Shown here: piece by piece, positions 42,504-50,369 of the stretch | Layout: each line of letters starts with the position of its first letter | How positions within the stretch are numbered: the stretch's first letter is position 1 | Source of the DNA: Bacillota bacterium | Lineage (GTDB): Bacteria; Bacillota; Clostridia; Clostridiales; Clostridiaceae | Direction of reading: 5' to 3' | Assembly: GCA_021781655.1 (NCBI GenBank) | Contig: JAJXWJ010000013.1 | Coordinates: forward strand, 1 to 56,370 | DNA length: 56,370 bases | Notes under the pieces: generated by a model | Seen by the model: the letters and a program-made list of their open reading frames with translations, nothing else | The model's database searches: none | Told to the model about the DNA's origin: nothing | Translations under genes and position numbers: made by a program

Positions 42504-43271
42504 TTATAGCTTTCTATAAATAAAAGTTGAAGCCTTTTCAAAACCAAACTCTTTACAATTATAAATACTTTCAGTAGCACCTACAAACAATAACCCACCC
42601 CTATTTAGAGATGAACTAAATTTTTCATAAATTTTTTCTTTAATATCTTGGTTAAAATAGATTACTACATTTCTACAAACAATTAAATCGAAACCTTTTT
42701 CATAATCATCCAAAATCAAGTCATGTTTTCTAAATGTTATCATATTTTTAATTCTTGTGTCTATAGTATATTTGTCATTTTTTGCTTCAAAATATTTCTT
42801 AAGATAGCTTGCCTCTACATTTTTAATTTCTGCATCGGTAAATTCTCCCTTTTTTGCTCTTTCCAGTATGGTAGAGTCAATATCCGAAGCAATTATTGTA
42901 TTTTTATCTGAATTTTTCAAATTATCTAATATTATTGCCAAAGAATACGGTTCTGCTCCAATTGAACAAGCTGCACTCCATATTTTAATTCCATTTCTAT
43001 GAGCATCCAAATATGCTTGAAGTTCTTTTTTTAATTCATCAAAAAGTTCTGGATTTCTAAAGAACTCTGTTACATTTATCGTAATAAAATCTAAAAACTT
43101 TTGCCTCTGATTAGAATCTGTCTTCAAAAGCTTTACGTATTCATCTAAATCCTTTGCTCCTACTCTTGACATTAAGCTAAGAATTCTCCTATTTAATTGG
43201 TTCTCTTTATAGGCAAATAAATATATGCCAAAATCTTTATGCACCCAATCTTTAAACTGGTCTATATTCAT
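42504..43271 (-). CDS. cheR: Chemotaxis receptor methyltransferase CheR
   Basis: 255 residues. N-terminal helical domain (KENQLNRRILSLMSRVGAKD); SAM domain with FITINVTEFFRNPELFDEL, IKIWSAACSIGAEPYSLAII, FDLIVCRNVVIYFNQDIKE and GGLLFVGATESIY. It methylates Glu residues of chemoreceptors. It lies between cheB and cheA, a compact adaptation pair. No receptor gene is in the window. Confidence 0.95.
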   Translation of the reverse strand: MNIDQFKDWVHKDFGIYLFAYKENQLNRRILSLMSRVGAKDLDEYVKLLKTDSNQRQKFLDFITINVTEFFRNPELFDELKKELQAYLDAHRNGIKIWSAACSIGAEPYSLAIILDNLKNSDKNTIIASDIDSTILERAKKGEFTDAEIKNVEASYLKKYFEAKNDKYTIDTRIKNMITFRKHDLILDDYEKGFDLIVCRNVVIYFNQDIKEKIYEKFSSSLNRGGLLFVGATESIYNCKEFGFEKASTFIYRKL

Positions 43272-43303
43272 ATAGTCTCATCCCCCTCGTGCTTTTTTTA
43301 TAT

Positions 43304-44356
43304 TCAATAGCTTTTAACTATTTTAACGATTTCATTTGAAACCCTATCTAATGGCAAAACATAATCAACGGCTCCAGTTTCATATGCTGCTCTTGGCATG
43401 CCATATATAACACAAGTAGATTCATCTTCAGCGATTGTTACACCGCCATTTTTCTTAATAATTTCAGTTCCATGAGCTCCATCCTTACCCATTCCAGTTA
43501 AAACAGCACTTACAATTGCAGAGCCAAATATATTTGATGCTGAAATAAAAAGCTTATCAACAGCAGGCCTAACACCCCATATTGCTGGTTCTTTATTAAG
43601 TCTTATACACCTATTATCTATTTCCATATGAAATCCTCCTGGTGCAATATATAATACGTCTTTTTCATACACTTCGCCATCCGTTGCCTCAACAACTTTT
43701 ATTTCACTGTTAGAATTTAGCCTATCCGCAAAAGCTTTAGTGAAGCCAACAGGCATATGCTGTACAACAAATACTGGAACTCCTATATTTTTAGGAAGAT
43801 TTGTTATTACAGAATAAAGTGCTTTAGGACCGCCTGTTGAGGCACCTATAACAACAGCATTAATTTTACCACTATTTACAGTTCTTTTTACATATTCTAT
43901 TTTAAGTGGTGCTTTATGTTCTATCTCTTTTACTCTAGTACTTTTAACTGAATACTTTTCATATGCCGTTCTAACTTTTAATAATAATTCATCTTGAACC
44001 TTTATAATATCTACAGAAATACCTCCTGAAGGTTTTGGAACAAAATCGAAAGCACCATAATGTAAACAATCCATGGTTAATTCTGCTCCTTCTTTAGTAA
44101 GACTACTAAGCATAATTACAGGTATATTAATATTTTCGCTTTTTAAATTCTTTAATGCCTCTATACCATTCATAATGGGCATTTCAACATCTAAAGTTAT
44201 AATGTCTGGAGTCTTTCGTTTTAGTTTTTCAAATAGATCCTGACCATTTCTTGCTGTATCAATTACTTCAATATCACCTTTTTCAGTAAGCATATCGGAT
44301 ATAATCTTTCTCATCAATGCAGAATCATCTACCACTAACGCTTTAATCTTGTCCAT
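43304..44356 (-). CDS. cheB: Chemoreceptor methylesterase/deamidase CheB
   Basis: 350 residues. Receiver domain with ALVVDDSALMRKIISDML and phospho-acceptor Asp56 in ITLDVEMPIMNG; linker; methylesterase domain with the triad Ser173 (VIGASTGGPKAL), His200 (VVQHMPVGFT) and Asp292 (TGMGKDGAHG). It removes methyl groups from receptors when phosphorylated by CheA. AGAGGTG precedes the ATG. Confidence 0.95.
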   Translation of the reverse strand: MDKIKALVVDDSALMRKIISDMLTEKGDIEVIDTARNGQDLFEKLKRKTPDIITLDVEMPIMNGIEALKNLKSENINIPVIMLSSLTKEGAELTMDCLHYGAFDFVPKPSGGISVDIIKVQDELLLKVRTAYEKYSVKSTRVKEIEHKAPLKIEYVKRTVNSGKINAVVIGASTGGPKALYSVITNLPKNIGVPVFVVQHMPVGFTKAFADRLNSNSEIKVVEATDGEVYEKDVLYIAPGGFHMEIDNRCIRLNKEPAIWGVRPAVDKLFISASNIFGSAIVSAVLTGMGKDGAHGTEIIKKNGGVTIAEDESTCVIYGMPRAAYETGAVDYVLPLDRVSNEIVKIVKSY

Positions 44357-44370
44357 TACTTATCACCTCT

Positions 44371-44862
44371 TTATATCTCTCGATTGCCTAGTCCTACTGT
44401 TCTAATTTGAACACTAAATTCATTAGTATCTAAAATCATGGTCCTTCCTTTATTTCCACCTATATCTTCTCCAAGAATAGGTATATTGAATTTTTTAAGT
44501 GTTTCTTTAACTGCTATGCTGTTTCTGCTTCCTATATCCATATTCATTTTTTTATCACTAAATGTAAACATAGATGCTCCACCAGCAATTTTGCATTGCA
44601 TTCTCCTAACAATCGCTCCTTGCTTTTGCATTTGCTCAATTAAAATTGGGATTGCAAGATCAGCAAACTTATGAGGATTAGCATTACTATTAAATTGTGT
44701 ACTATCTGGAAGCATAATATGTGCAAGTCCACCCAGATTGGCATCTTTATCGTATATAGCTATTCCAATACAAGATCCTAAACCTACTGTTATTAACCTA
44801 CCAGGCTTAAAAACTGTATTTAAATCGGCTATTCCTATTCTTATTTCTTTTATTTCTTCCAT
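44371..44862 (-). CDS. cheD: Chemoreceptor glutamine deamidase CheD
   Basis: 163 residues. The catalytic Cys31 and His48 are in ITVGLGSCIGIAIYD and GGLAHIMLPDST. KIAGGASMFTF and GEDIGGNKGRTMILDT complete the family signature. CheD deamidates receptor Gln residues and stimulates CheC. AGGTGA precedes the ATG. Confidence 0.94.
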   Translation of the reverse strand: MEEIKEIRIGIADLNTVFKPGRLITVGLGSCIGIAIYDKDANLGGLAHIMLPDSTQFNSNANPHKFADLAIPILIEQMQKQGAIVRRMQCKIAGGASMFTFSDKKMNMDIGSRNSIAVKETLKKFNIPILGEDIGGNKGRTMILDTNEFSVQIRTVGLGNREI

Positions 44863-44882
44863 ATTTTCACCTAACGCCTAAA

Positions 44883-45329
44883 TTATAATAATGTTTTTTC
44901 TTCATCCGTAAGAATACTTGCAAAATCAAGAAAAATAATAATTTTTTTATCTAATTTTATGAGACCTTTTATATATCGTTTAGCTATTCCAGAAACCACA
45001 TCTGGTGTTGACTCTATTTCACTTGTACTTATATTTTTAACTTCTGATACTAAATCAACTATTAATCCAAATTTTCCATGCTCTTGGTTTGTAACAATTA
45101 TTTTTGCATCCTTTGTATCAGTTTTTCCATTCACTTTAAATCTTTTTGCAATGGAAATTACAGGTAATATTTGACTTTCGTAATTTATAACCCCATCTAC
45201 AAAGTCAGGCGAATCTGGTAATTTAACATCATGTTCATAACCAAGTATTCTTTCAACTTCTACAATATCTGTAGCATAATATTCGCCATCTACTACAAAA
45301 ATTAGAACCTTTAATTCATTATTGTCCAT
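44883..45329 (-). CDS. cheW: Chemotaxis coupling protein CheW (upstream copy)
   Basis: 148 residues. VLIFVVDGEYYATDIVEVER, VKLPDSPDFVDGVINYESQI, LPVISIAKRF, and FGLIVDLVSEVKNISTSEIE match CheW, though it is distant from the copy at 38997. Two different CheW proteins in one operon could couple different receptor classes. AGGAGG precedes the ATG; it directly follows fapA. Confidence 0.88.
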   Translation of the reverse strand: MDNNELKVLIFVVDGEYYATDIVEVERILGYEHDVKLPDSPDFVDGVINYESQILPVISIAKRFKVNGKTDTKDAKIIVTNQEHGKFGLIVDLVSEVKNISTSEIESTPDVVSGIAKRYIKGLIKLDKKIIIFLDFASILTDEEKTLL

Positions 45330-45339
45330 AACTAACCTC

Positions 45340-47289
45340 CTATAACTTTAGTTTTTCCACAATAAGTTCATTTTTACTATTTATATATGCATGTACTTCC
45401 CTACTTGGTGCATCTATCATAGACTCTTTACCACCAATTGAAACAATAGAATTTTGATATACAACCTTTGCATAAATATTTCCAATTGAATCAACAGCTA
45501 ATTTAGTTAGTACACCTGCTTCACTGCCTACAGTTCCACATTTAATTTCATTTCTTGCTTTAAGTATACCACCTCTTACAACACTGGATGGATTAGTAAA
45601 CAAAATTTTATCATTACTAGTAAGATTAGATACATATACTCCTTTACCTTCAATTATTATATTTCCAGAACTTTCAATTTCGGAATTTTGGCAATAATTT
45701 ATATTTACATTAACAGGAATTGGCAAAGAAGAATTTAATTTCTTTTGTTCAGCTTGTATTATTCTTGTTAACTCAAGAAGTTCTTCTAACGATTTTATTT
45801 CAAGTGGACCAAGCCCTGTTAATTTTTCTTTAACTAATTGCTGTATACATACCAAATTAATATTATCACTACTATCAATCTTAGAAATAATACTGCTCAT
45901 TCTAGGTATCATTTTAAATTTGCTTTCTAAAAGTATTTTTATTACTTCTCCAGTAGAAACTTCTACCCCTAATAGGTTATGCTCAATAATTTGCCTAACA
46001 CCACTTATTAACTGCATTATATTATCATTTAAAGCTTTTAAAAAATCTGCTAACTTTATTTTTTCAACATCTTTACCTCCTGCAAAGATTTTTGAAAAAA
46101 TTATGTTGCCTCTCACAGAAGTATCCCCTTTTGAAATCAATGTAGAACCATCAACATTTTTATCCACGTTAATATTATGACCTGCTTCTACAATCATACC
46201 TTCTTTAACTTCTCCATGAATAATAACATCACCATTAAAATGAATATTACCTACCTTTAAATCCACATCTGTTGCAATTTCATGCACACTATGGACAAAA
46301 AACTTATTACTTGAATAACTTGGCTCACCAGCTCTAGAAGCTATAACTGTATTTTCATTTTTAATTTCACAGCCATCACCAACTTTTAGTGTGATTTTTT
46401 TACCTGCATTATGCTTTAAAGCGATTCCAAGTATAGACATACCATCTTTTCCTTCCTGTCCTAACCGCTTTATAGCTAAAACTTTCCCTTGTTCAACGCA
46501 GCTAACTTCACCTACACTTCTAAAATCTACATTGCCATTTTTATCTTCATAAAATTTTTTTCCTTTATTTATTTCAAACATAAATTCCAAGGTGTCATCT
46601 GTTCCATCAATTGGCTTTTCACCCTTTGCTACTAAAACTTTATCCACCTTTTCTAACTCTATACAATTTTTAATATTCTCATCAATAATACCAAACTTTA
46701 TACCATTTTTCCATATTTCATTTTTTATTTCTTCAGCTGTATATTTAGGAGGAAACTTTTGCTCACTAATTTCTAGTTCTGGGATGAATACATTTCTTGC
46801 AGTCAAATTTCTTAATTTAATAATATCCTTTGGACAATAATCGATACTAATATAGCCCTCTAATTTATCTTGACTCGTAGTTATATTTAAGTGCCTCTCA
46901 GCTTCTTTTGAATCAGTAATTAGAAAGGTAATTTTATCTTTAGAATAAACTTCAGTCGATACAATTTCATTGCCATTTACAAATATTTTAACTTTTTCCG
47001 TTGAATATATTATAGCAGGTTTTCCGCCTTCTTCCGGATCTTTAACAAAAATTTCACCATTTTCCGATTTTATAAATCCATCTAATTCCTTTTTATTTAA
47101 TTCCTCTACATCATCTTTAGCATCCTTAATTGATGAATATTCTACTTCAATAGAAACGTGTTTTTTAAATAAAGACTTTTTTCCCTCTACTACTTTATAT
47201 TTCAGTTCTTCTTTTTTAACTCCCAATTCATTACTTGCATCTTCTAAACAAACCTCAAGAGATGTTCCAGTATAAATTTTTTTATCCAT
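45340..47289 (-). CDS. FapA-family protein (DUF342) with N-terminal Jag-like domain
   Basis: About 649 residues from ATG 47289; an in-frame GTG nine bases upstream is inside the AAGGTGAG site. Residues 1 to about 50 resemble Jag_N (KKIYTGTSLEVCLEDASNEL, LKYKVVEGKKSLF). The FapA core follows: AEEIKNEIWKNGIKFGIIDE, VLVAKGEKPIDGTDDTLEF, and a right-handed repeat region with VHEIATDVDLKVGNIHFNGD, VIIHGEVKEGMIVEAGHNIN and SKIFAGG. DUF342/FapA proteins are often encoded in chemotaxis/motility operons; the role is unknown (polar positioning or surface sensing has been proposed for relatives). It is the first gene after the sigma-D promoter at 47332-47359. Confidence 0.85.
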   Translation of the reverse strand: MDKKIYTGTSLEVCLEDASNELGVKKEELKYKVVEGKKSLFKKHVSIEVEYSSIKDAKDDVEELNKKELDGFIKSENGEIFVKDPEEGGKPAIIYSTEKVKIFVNGNEIVSTEVYSKDKITFLITDSKEAERHLNITTSQDKLEGYISIDYCPKDIIKLRNLTARNVFIPELEISEQKFPPKYTAEEIKNEIWKNGIKFGIIDENIKNCIELEKVDKVLVAKGEKPIDGTDDTLEFMFEINKGKKFYEDKNGNVDFRSVGEVSCVEQGKVLAIKRLGQEGKDGMSILGIALKHNAGKKITLKVGDGCEIKNENTVIASRAGEPSYSSNKFFVHSVHEIATDVDLKVGNIHFNGDVIIHGEVKEGMIVEAGHNINVDKNVDGSTLISKGDTSVRGNIIFSKIFAGGKDVEKIKLADFLKALNDNIMQLISGVRQIIEHNLLGVEVSTGEVIKILLESKFKMIPRMSSIISKIDSSDNINLVCIQQLVKEKLTGLGPLEIKSLEELLELTRIIQAEQKKLNSSLPIPVNVNINYCQNSEIESSGNIIIEGKGVYVSNLTSNDKILFTNPSSVVRGGILKARNEIKCGTVGSEAGVLTKLAVDSIGNIYAKVVYQNSIVSIGGKESMIDAPSREVHAYINSKNELIVEKLKL

Positions 47290-47331
47290 CCCAATCACTC
47301 ACCTTATAACTAACTATACATACTTACTTAA

Positions 47332-47359
47332 TTATCGTTTTGTTATTTACAAACTTTAT
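47332..47359 (-). promoter_or_regulatory. Sigma-D promoter of the fapA-che-fliM-fliY operon
   Basis: On the minus strand ATAAA (47355-47359), 16 bases, ACGATAA (47332-47338), about 43 bases before fapA. The elements equal those of the flgM promoter. No terminator is visible after the antiterminator gene upstream, so readthrough may also feed this operon. Confidence 0.78.
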
Positions 47360-47391
47360 TGTTTATAAATTAGCCTTTTTCAATTTGTTAC

Positions 47392-48234
47392 TTATTTTTT
47401 CAAAACATATAAATCTGACAATCTTTTTAAATGAAGTGCTAGATATCCAACTTCATCTTCTGGAACACTTATTCCAAATATACCTTCTATTTTTAATGAT
47501 ACTTTTATTGCAAAATCAAATTCATTTACAAACTCAGCTTTTATAGTATCAAGTAATTGATTCTTTATTGTTTTCCCTGTTTTAACTCTTTCTACCATGC
47601 AGTTAATATGAGTTACGGTTCTTGCATATTCCAAGGAATTTTTATCTACAGCTTCGCCAAGTAGCGACGAAATAAGCGCCATTACTGCTCCTATCCTTTT
47701 AGTGTACTCGTAAGATTTTCCTACTTCACTATCTGAAATTGCAGCTCTGATATGCAAACAAATAAACCCAATTTCATCGTCTTTCAATTGAATATTAAAC
47801 CTTTGGTTTATAAGGTTTACTCCTTTTTCTGCAAGAGAAAATTCCTTTGGATAAAGACCCTTTAACTCATTTAAAAAAGGATTTTCCATATTTAGTCCTT
47901 TTTCGTATCTGCTTAACGCAAAATTAATGTGATCTGGTAAAGACACGTGAATAGGATCACTTAACTTTACGTCTAATTCCAATTCGGTATTGTGAATTAT
48001 TTCTTCAGATAAGCCAACGATTTTACTGTCTACAGTGCTAAGTATTTTATCATAATTTTGGTTTATCTCTTCGTTATTATTAATGAATACCTTTTCAATT
48101 CTATTTTCAGGTACAACACTACCTTTGGGAAGATTAAAACCAATTCCTTTACCAATTAGTATCATATCTGTAGTACCCTTTTTAGCAACAACCACGTTGT
48201 TATTTAAAATTTTTTCGATCACTGCACCTTCCAT
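47392..48234 (-). CDS. BglG/GlcT-type transcriptional antiterminator
   Basis: 280 residues, full length for the family. The RNA-binding CAT domain (1 to about 55) has AVIEKILNNNVVVAKKGTTD and LIGKGIGFNLPKGSVV. PRD1 (about 70-170): ELDVKLSDPIHVSLPDHINF with GLNMENPFLNEL, and DDEIGFICLHIRAAI. PRD2 (about 175-280): YARTVTHINCMVERVKTGKT and PEDEVGYLALHLKRL. PRD histidines are phosphorylated by PTS components; the protein then prevents termination in a sugar-PTS leader. No PTS gene is nearby, so the target is elsewhere, as for GlcT acting on ptsG. It is not a motility gene by family. Confidence 0.88.
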   Translation of the reverse strand: MEGAVIEKILNNNVVVAKKGTTDMILIGKGIGFNLPKGSVVPENRIEKVFINNNEEINQNYDKILSTVDSKIVGLSEEIIHNTELELDVKLSDPIHVSLPDHINFALSRYEKGLNMENPFLNELKGLYPKEFSLAEKGVNLINQRFNIQLKDDEIGFICLHIRAAISDSEVGKSYEYTKRIGAVMALISSLLGEAVDKNSLEYARTVTHINCMVERVKTGKTIKNQLLDTIKAEFVNEFDFAIKVSLKIEGIFGISVPEDEVGYLALHLKRLSDLYVLKK

Positions 48235-48271
48235 ACTACCCTCCGAAACCTCAAAACCTATTTATTTAAAC

Positions 48272-48299
48272 TTTATCAATAAACCATCATGTATGTCAA
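48272..48299 (-). promoter_or_regulatory. Sigma-A promoter for the antiterminator gene
   Basis: On the minus strand a perfect TTGACA (48294-48299), 16 bases, GATAAA (48272-48277). It lies just after the stop codon of the class IV aminotransferase gene. The -10 is imperfect (4 of 6). Confidence 0.6.
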
Positions 48300-48303
48300 C
48301 ATA

Positions 48304-49140
48304 TTATTTTTTTAATGAGGTATTTTGTAAAATATACGATTTTATTTTATTATTGTATTCATTTTGTATCTTACATATTAATTCATTTGAACTTGAACTA
48401 AATTGCATATCATCTACCTTATTTATCGGCAAAACCTTTGGCGAAGTTCCTGTAATAAACAGTCCATCCATTTGTGATATGTTTTCAAAGCAAACATATT
48501 GTTCACATAATGTAAAGCCTAAAGATTTTACAATATCAATTACAATTCCTCTCGTTATTCCAGGAAGAACCGCTTTAATCGGAGCAGTTATTACATCATT
48601 CCCTTTTACCATAAATATGTTAGATTTACTTCCTTCTGTTACATTTCCAACACTATCTATTAAAATAGCTTCATATGCTCCTGCTTTTTTTATTTGAGCG
48701 TCAACAGAACTTCTAAAATTTATATTCATTACCTTAACATTTGGATTTTCTCTTTCTCCATTATATGAAATAGTTTTAACTCCACCTATATAATCTTTTT
48801 CCTCAGGATATTTATGCTGTAAAAAGTAGCAATAAAAATCACAATTTAATCCATTATAATTAAATACAATTTTTATATTTCCAAAACTGCAATTATTTAT
48901 ATTCATCATAGCTTTAAGTCTTTTTTTTACTTCATCTTCAGTTAGCGGTAATTTAACACCCATTAACATTGCTGAATTATTTAACCTAGCTAAATGCTCG
49001 CTTAAAAATATGGGCACTCCATCAATTATCCTTATTACTTCATATAAAGACTTCCCCTTCAGTAGAAAATCATCGTTAAAATTTGAAATTTCTTTTTTTT
49101 CATCATTAATCAAATAAAAATCATTTTGAACTTTTTCCAT
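48304..49140 (-). CDS. Class IV aminotransferase / aminodeoxychorismate lyase-like
   Basis: 278 residues from ATG 49140, placed by AAGGTG six bases upstream; the open frame to 49173 overlaps the HAD gene. Fold type IV PLP enzyme: SLYEVIRIIDGVPIFLSEHL with ARLNNSAMLMGV at the N terminus, the likely PLP lysine in SSVDAQIKKAGAYEAILID, then VGNVTEGSKSNIFMVKGNDV and LPGITRGIVIDIVKSLGF, FITGTSPKVLPIN. Family members are branched-chain or D-amino acid aminotransferases and PabC. The substrate is not decidable here. Confidence 0.82.
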   Translation of the reverse strand: MEKVQNDFYLINDEKKEISNFNDDFLLKGKSLYEVIRIIDGVPIFLSEHLARLNNSAMLMGVKLPLTEDEVKKRLKAMMNINNCSFGNIKIVFNYNGLNCDFYCYFLQHKYPEEKDYIGGVKTISYNGERENPNVKVMNINFRSSVDAQIKKAGAYEAILIDSVGNVTEGSKSNIFMVKGNDVITAPIKAVLPGITRGIVIDIVKSLGFTLCEQYVCFENISQMDGLFITGTSPKVLPINKVDDMQFSSSSNELICKIQNEYNNKIKSYILQNTSLKK

Positions 49141-49150
49141 ACAAATCACC

Positions 49151-49792
49151 TTATTTCCAATGTAAAATTTCAATATTAGACTTTTTCTTTTTTGAATTTA
49201 TTAAGTACGGGTGCCCAACCAGTTTAAATAGCGGTAAATCTGAAAGCGAATCTGAATACATATAAGATTCTTTAAAGTCTACTTCTATATTTTCTTTTTT
49301 TATTTCTTCTAAAAGCCTTTTTACTTTTTCTTCGCCTTTATTGTTTTCTCCTATAATTTCACCTGTATAATGTCCATTTTCAAATTTAAATCTAGTTCCA
49401 ATTACTTTATCTACTTCTTTAATATTATATAATTCCTTCAAATAAAATTCTGCCGAAGCTGATATTAAATAAATTTTATACCCTTCACCTTTAAGCTTTT
49501 TCAAGGTATTTATAGCATCAATATAAAATATTTTGCTTAATCTTTTTTCATAAAATTGTTTTACATATTGGTCTATTTCTTTTTCATGAAACTTTTTTAT
49601 GAAATCTAAAAAAGACCTTTTAGCAGAAGCAGCATCTAGTAGCCCGAAAAAAAATAATATAGCGCTTCCAAAACTTTTAGGCATATAAAAAATAAGGCTG
49701 GGATCTTTTTTTAACATAAAAATATAAAATTCAAAAAGGGTTTCACTTTTAGTAAGCGTATAGTCAACATCGAATATCGCTAGTCTTTCCAT
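49151..49792 (-). CDS. HAD-IB family phosphatase (SerB-like)
   Basis: 213 residues. Motif I LAIFDVDYTLTKSETLFEFY, motif II YLISASAEFYLKELY, motif IV MYSDSLSDLPLFKLVGHPYL. Length and the SDS.SDLPLF end match HAD-IB hydrolases related to phosphoserine phosphatase. A hydrophobic stretch (SFGSAILFFFGLLDAA) in the cap could touch a lipid substrate or membrane. GGAGG precedes the ATG. It is followed closely by the aminotransferase gene. Confidence 0.82.
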   Translation of the reverse strand: MERLAIFDVDYTLTKSETLFEFYIFMLKKDPSLIFYMPKSFGSAILFFFGLLDAASAKRSFLDFIKKFHEKEIDQYVKQFYEKRLSKIFYIDAINTLKKLKGEGYKIYLISASAEFYLKELYNIKEVDKVIGTRFKFENGHYTGEIIGENNKGEEKVKRLLEEIKKENIEVDFKESYMYSDSLSDLPLFKLVGHPYLINSKKKKSNIEILHWK

Positions 49793-49820
49793 TAGTTTTC
49801 CTCCAATAAAATATGTAAAT

Positions 49821-49853
49821 AAAAAGCCGATGCACTTTATGCTTCGACTTTTT
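49821..49853 (-). terminator. Terminator after the DUF1292 gene
   Basis: On the minus strand AAAAAGTCGAAGCA pairs with TGCATCGGCTTTTT around TAAAG (one mismatch, one U-G pair), ending in T residues, 14 bases after the stop codon. Confidence 0.85.
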
Positions 49854-49866
49854 ACTCAATACTACA

Positions 49867-50205
49867 TTACTCTTCGTTTTCTAAAGTTGATTCATAATAT
49901 GCTGTAGCTGCTTCAAATTCTTCATCTTCGGGAACTACAAGTTCTCCTTCTTCACCTTCGCCTACTACTTTGAAAAGATATACTGAACCATCTTCTGGAT
50001 TTTGAACTAATGCAAATTCTGAATCGTTAAATACAAAGCCATCTATAACTTCGCATGTAACTACATTTCCATTTTCATCTTCTAAATCTACTGTAAAAGA
50101 ACCATGTTCTTCACATCCGCAGTCACATCCGCAGCTTTCACCATGTTCGTGTTCATGTTCTTCACATCCACAGCTGCATTTTTCTATTTCATTATTGTCA
50201 TTCAT
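49867..50205 (-). CDS. DUF1292 protein with Cys/His-rich N-terminal extension
   Basis: 112 residues, very acidic. The C-terminal ~75 residues are DUF1292 (YrzB-like): FTVDLEDENGNVVTCEVIDG, FALVQNPEDGSVYLFKV and ELVVPEDEEFEAATAYYES. The first 36 residues carry seven Cys and five His in CSCGCEEHEHEHGESCGCDC and GCEEHG, a probable metal-binding patch that ordinary DUF1292 proteins lack. DUF1292 has no known function; it is often near Holliday-junction resolvase genes, which is not the case here. AAAGGAGGAA precedes the ATG. A monocistronic unit with own promoter and terminator. Confidence 0.85.
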   Translation of the reverse strand: MNDNNEIEKCSCGCEEHEHEHGESCGCDCGCEEHGSFTVDLEDENGNVVTCEVIDGFVFNDSEFALVQNPEDGSVYLFKVVGEGEEGELVVPEDEEFEAATAYYESTLENEE

Positions 50206-50243
50206 TTCTTATTCCTCCTTTAAATTGGACTTTTATTTAATAA

Positions 50244-50270
50244 CAAGTCATTATGAAATATAATAACTTG
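50244..50270. repeat. 27-base imperfect palindrome in the leader of the DUF1292 gene
   Basis: Arms CAAGTCATTAT (50244-50254) and ATAATAACTTG (50260-50270) with one mismatch, spacer GAAAT. It begins where transcription from the -10 box at 50279-50284 should start, so it could be an operator for a repressor or a 5' mRNA hairpin. No known regulator site is recognised. Confidence 0.5.
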
Positions 50271-50278
50271 AAATTTTC

Positions 50279-50284
50279 ATTATA
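50279..50284 (-). promoter_or_regulatory. -10 box of the DUF1292 gene
   Basis: On the minus strand a perfect TATAAT. The best upstream hexamer is TTGAGG at a long 19-base spacing, so only the -10 is certain. The start would lie near 50272, giving a leader of about 65 bases that includes the palindrome. Confidence 0.5.
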
Positions 50285-50334
50285 TCCCATGTTATAATTC
50301 TAACCTCAAAACGGAAATATTAAAAGGGGTTTAT

Positions 50335-50369
50335 TAAAAAAAAAGAGGAGAAATTCTCCTCTTTTTTTT
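50335..50369 (-). terminator. Terminator after the 1170-residue PFOR gene
   Basis: GAGGAG and CTCCTC pair around AAATT, flanked by long A and T tracts. It begins at the stop codon of the PFOR gene and also isolates the DUF1292 promoter. Confidence 0.9.

Noticed and set aside
47290-47391. Terminator between the antiterminator gene and fapA
   Set aside because: No GC-containing stem followed by a T run is visible here; only the sigma-D promoter is supported.
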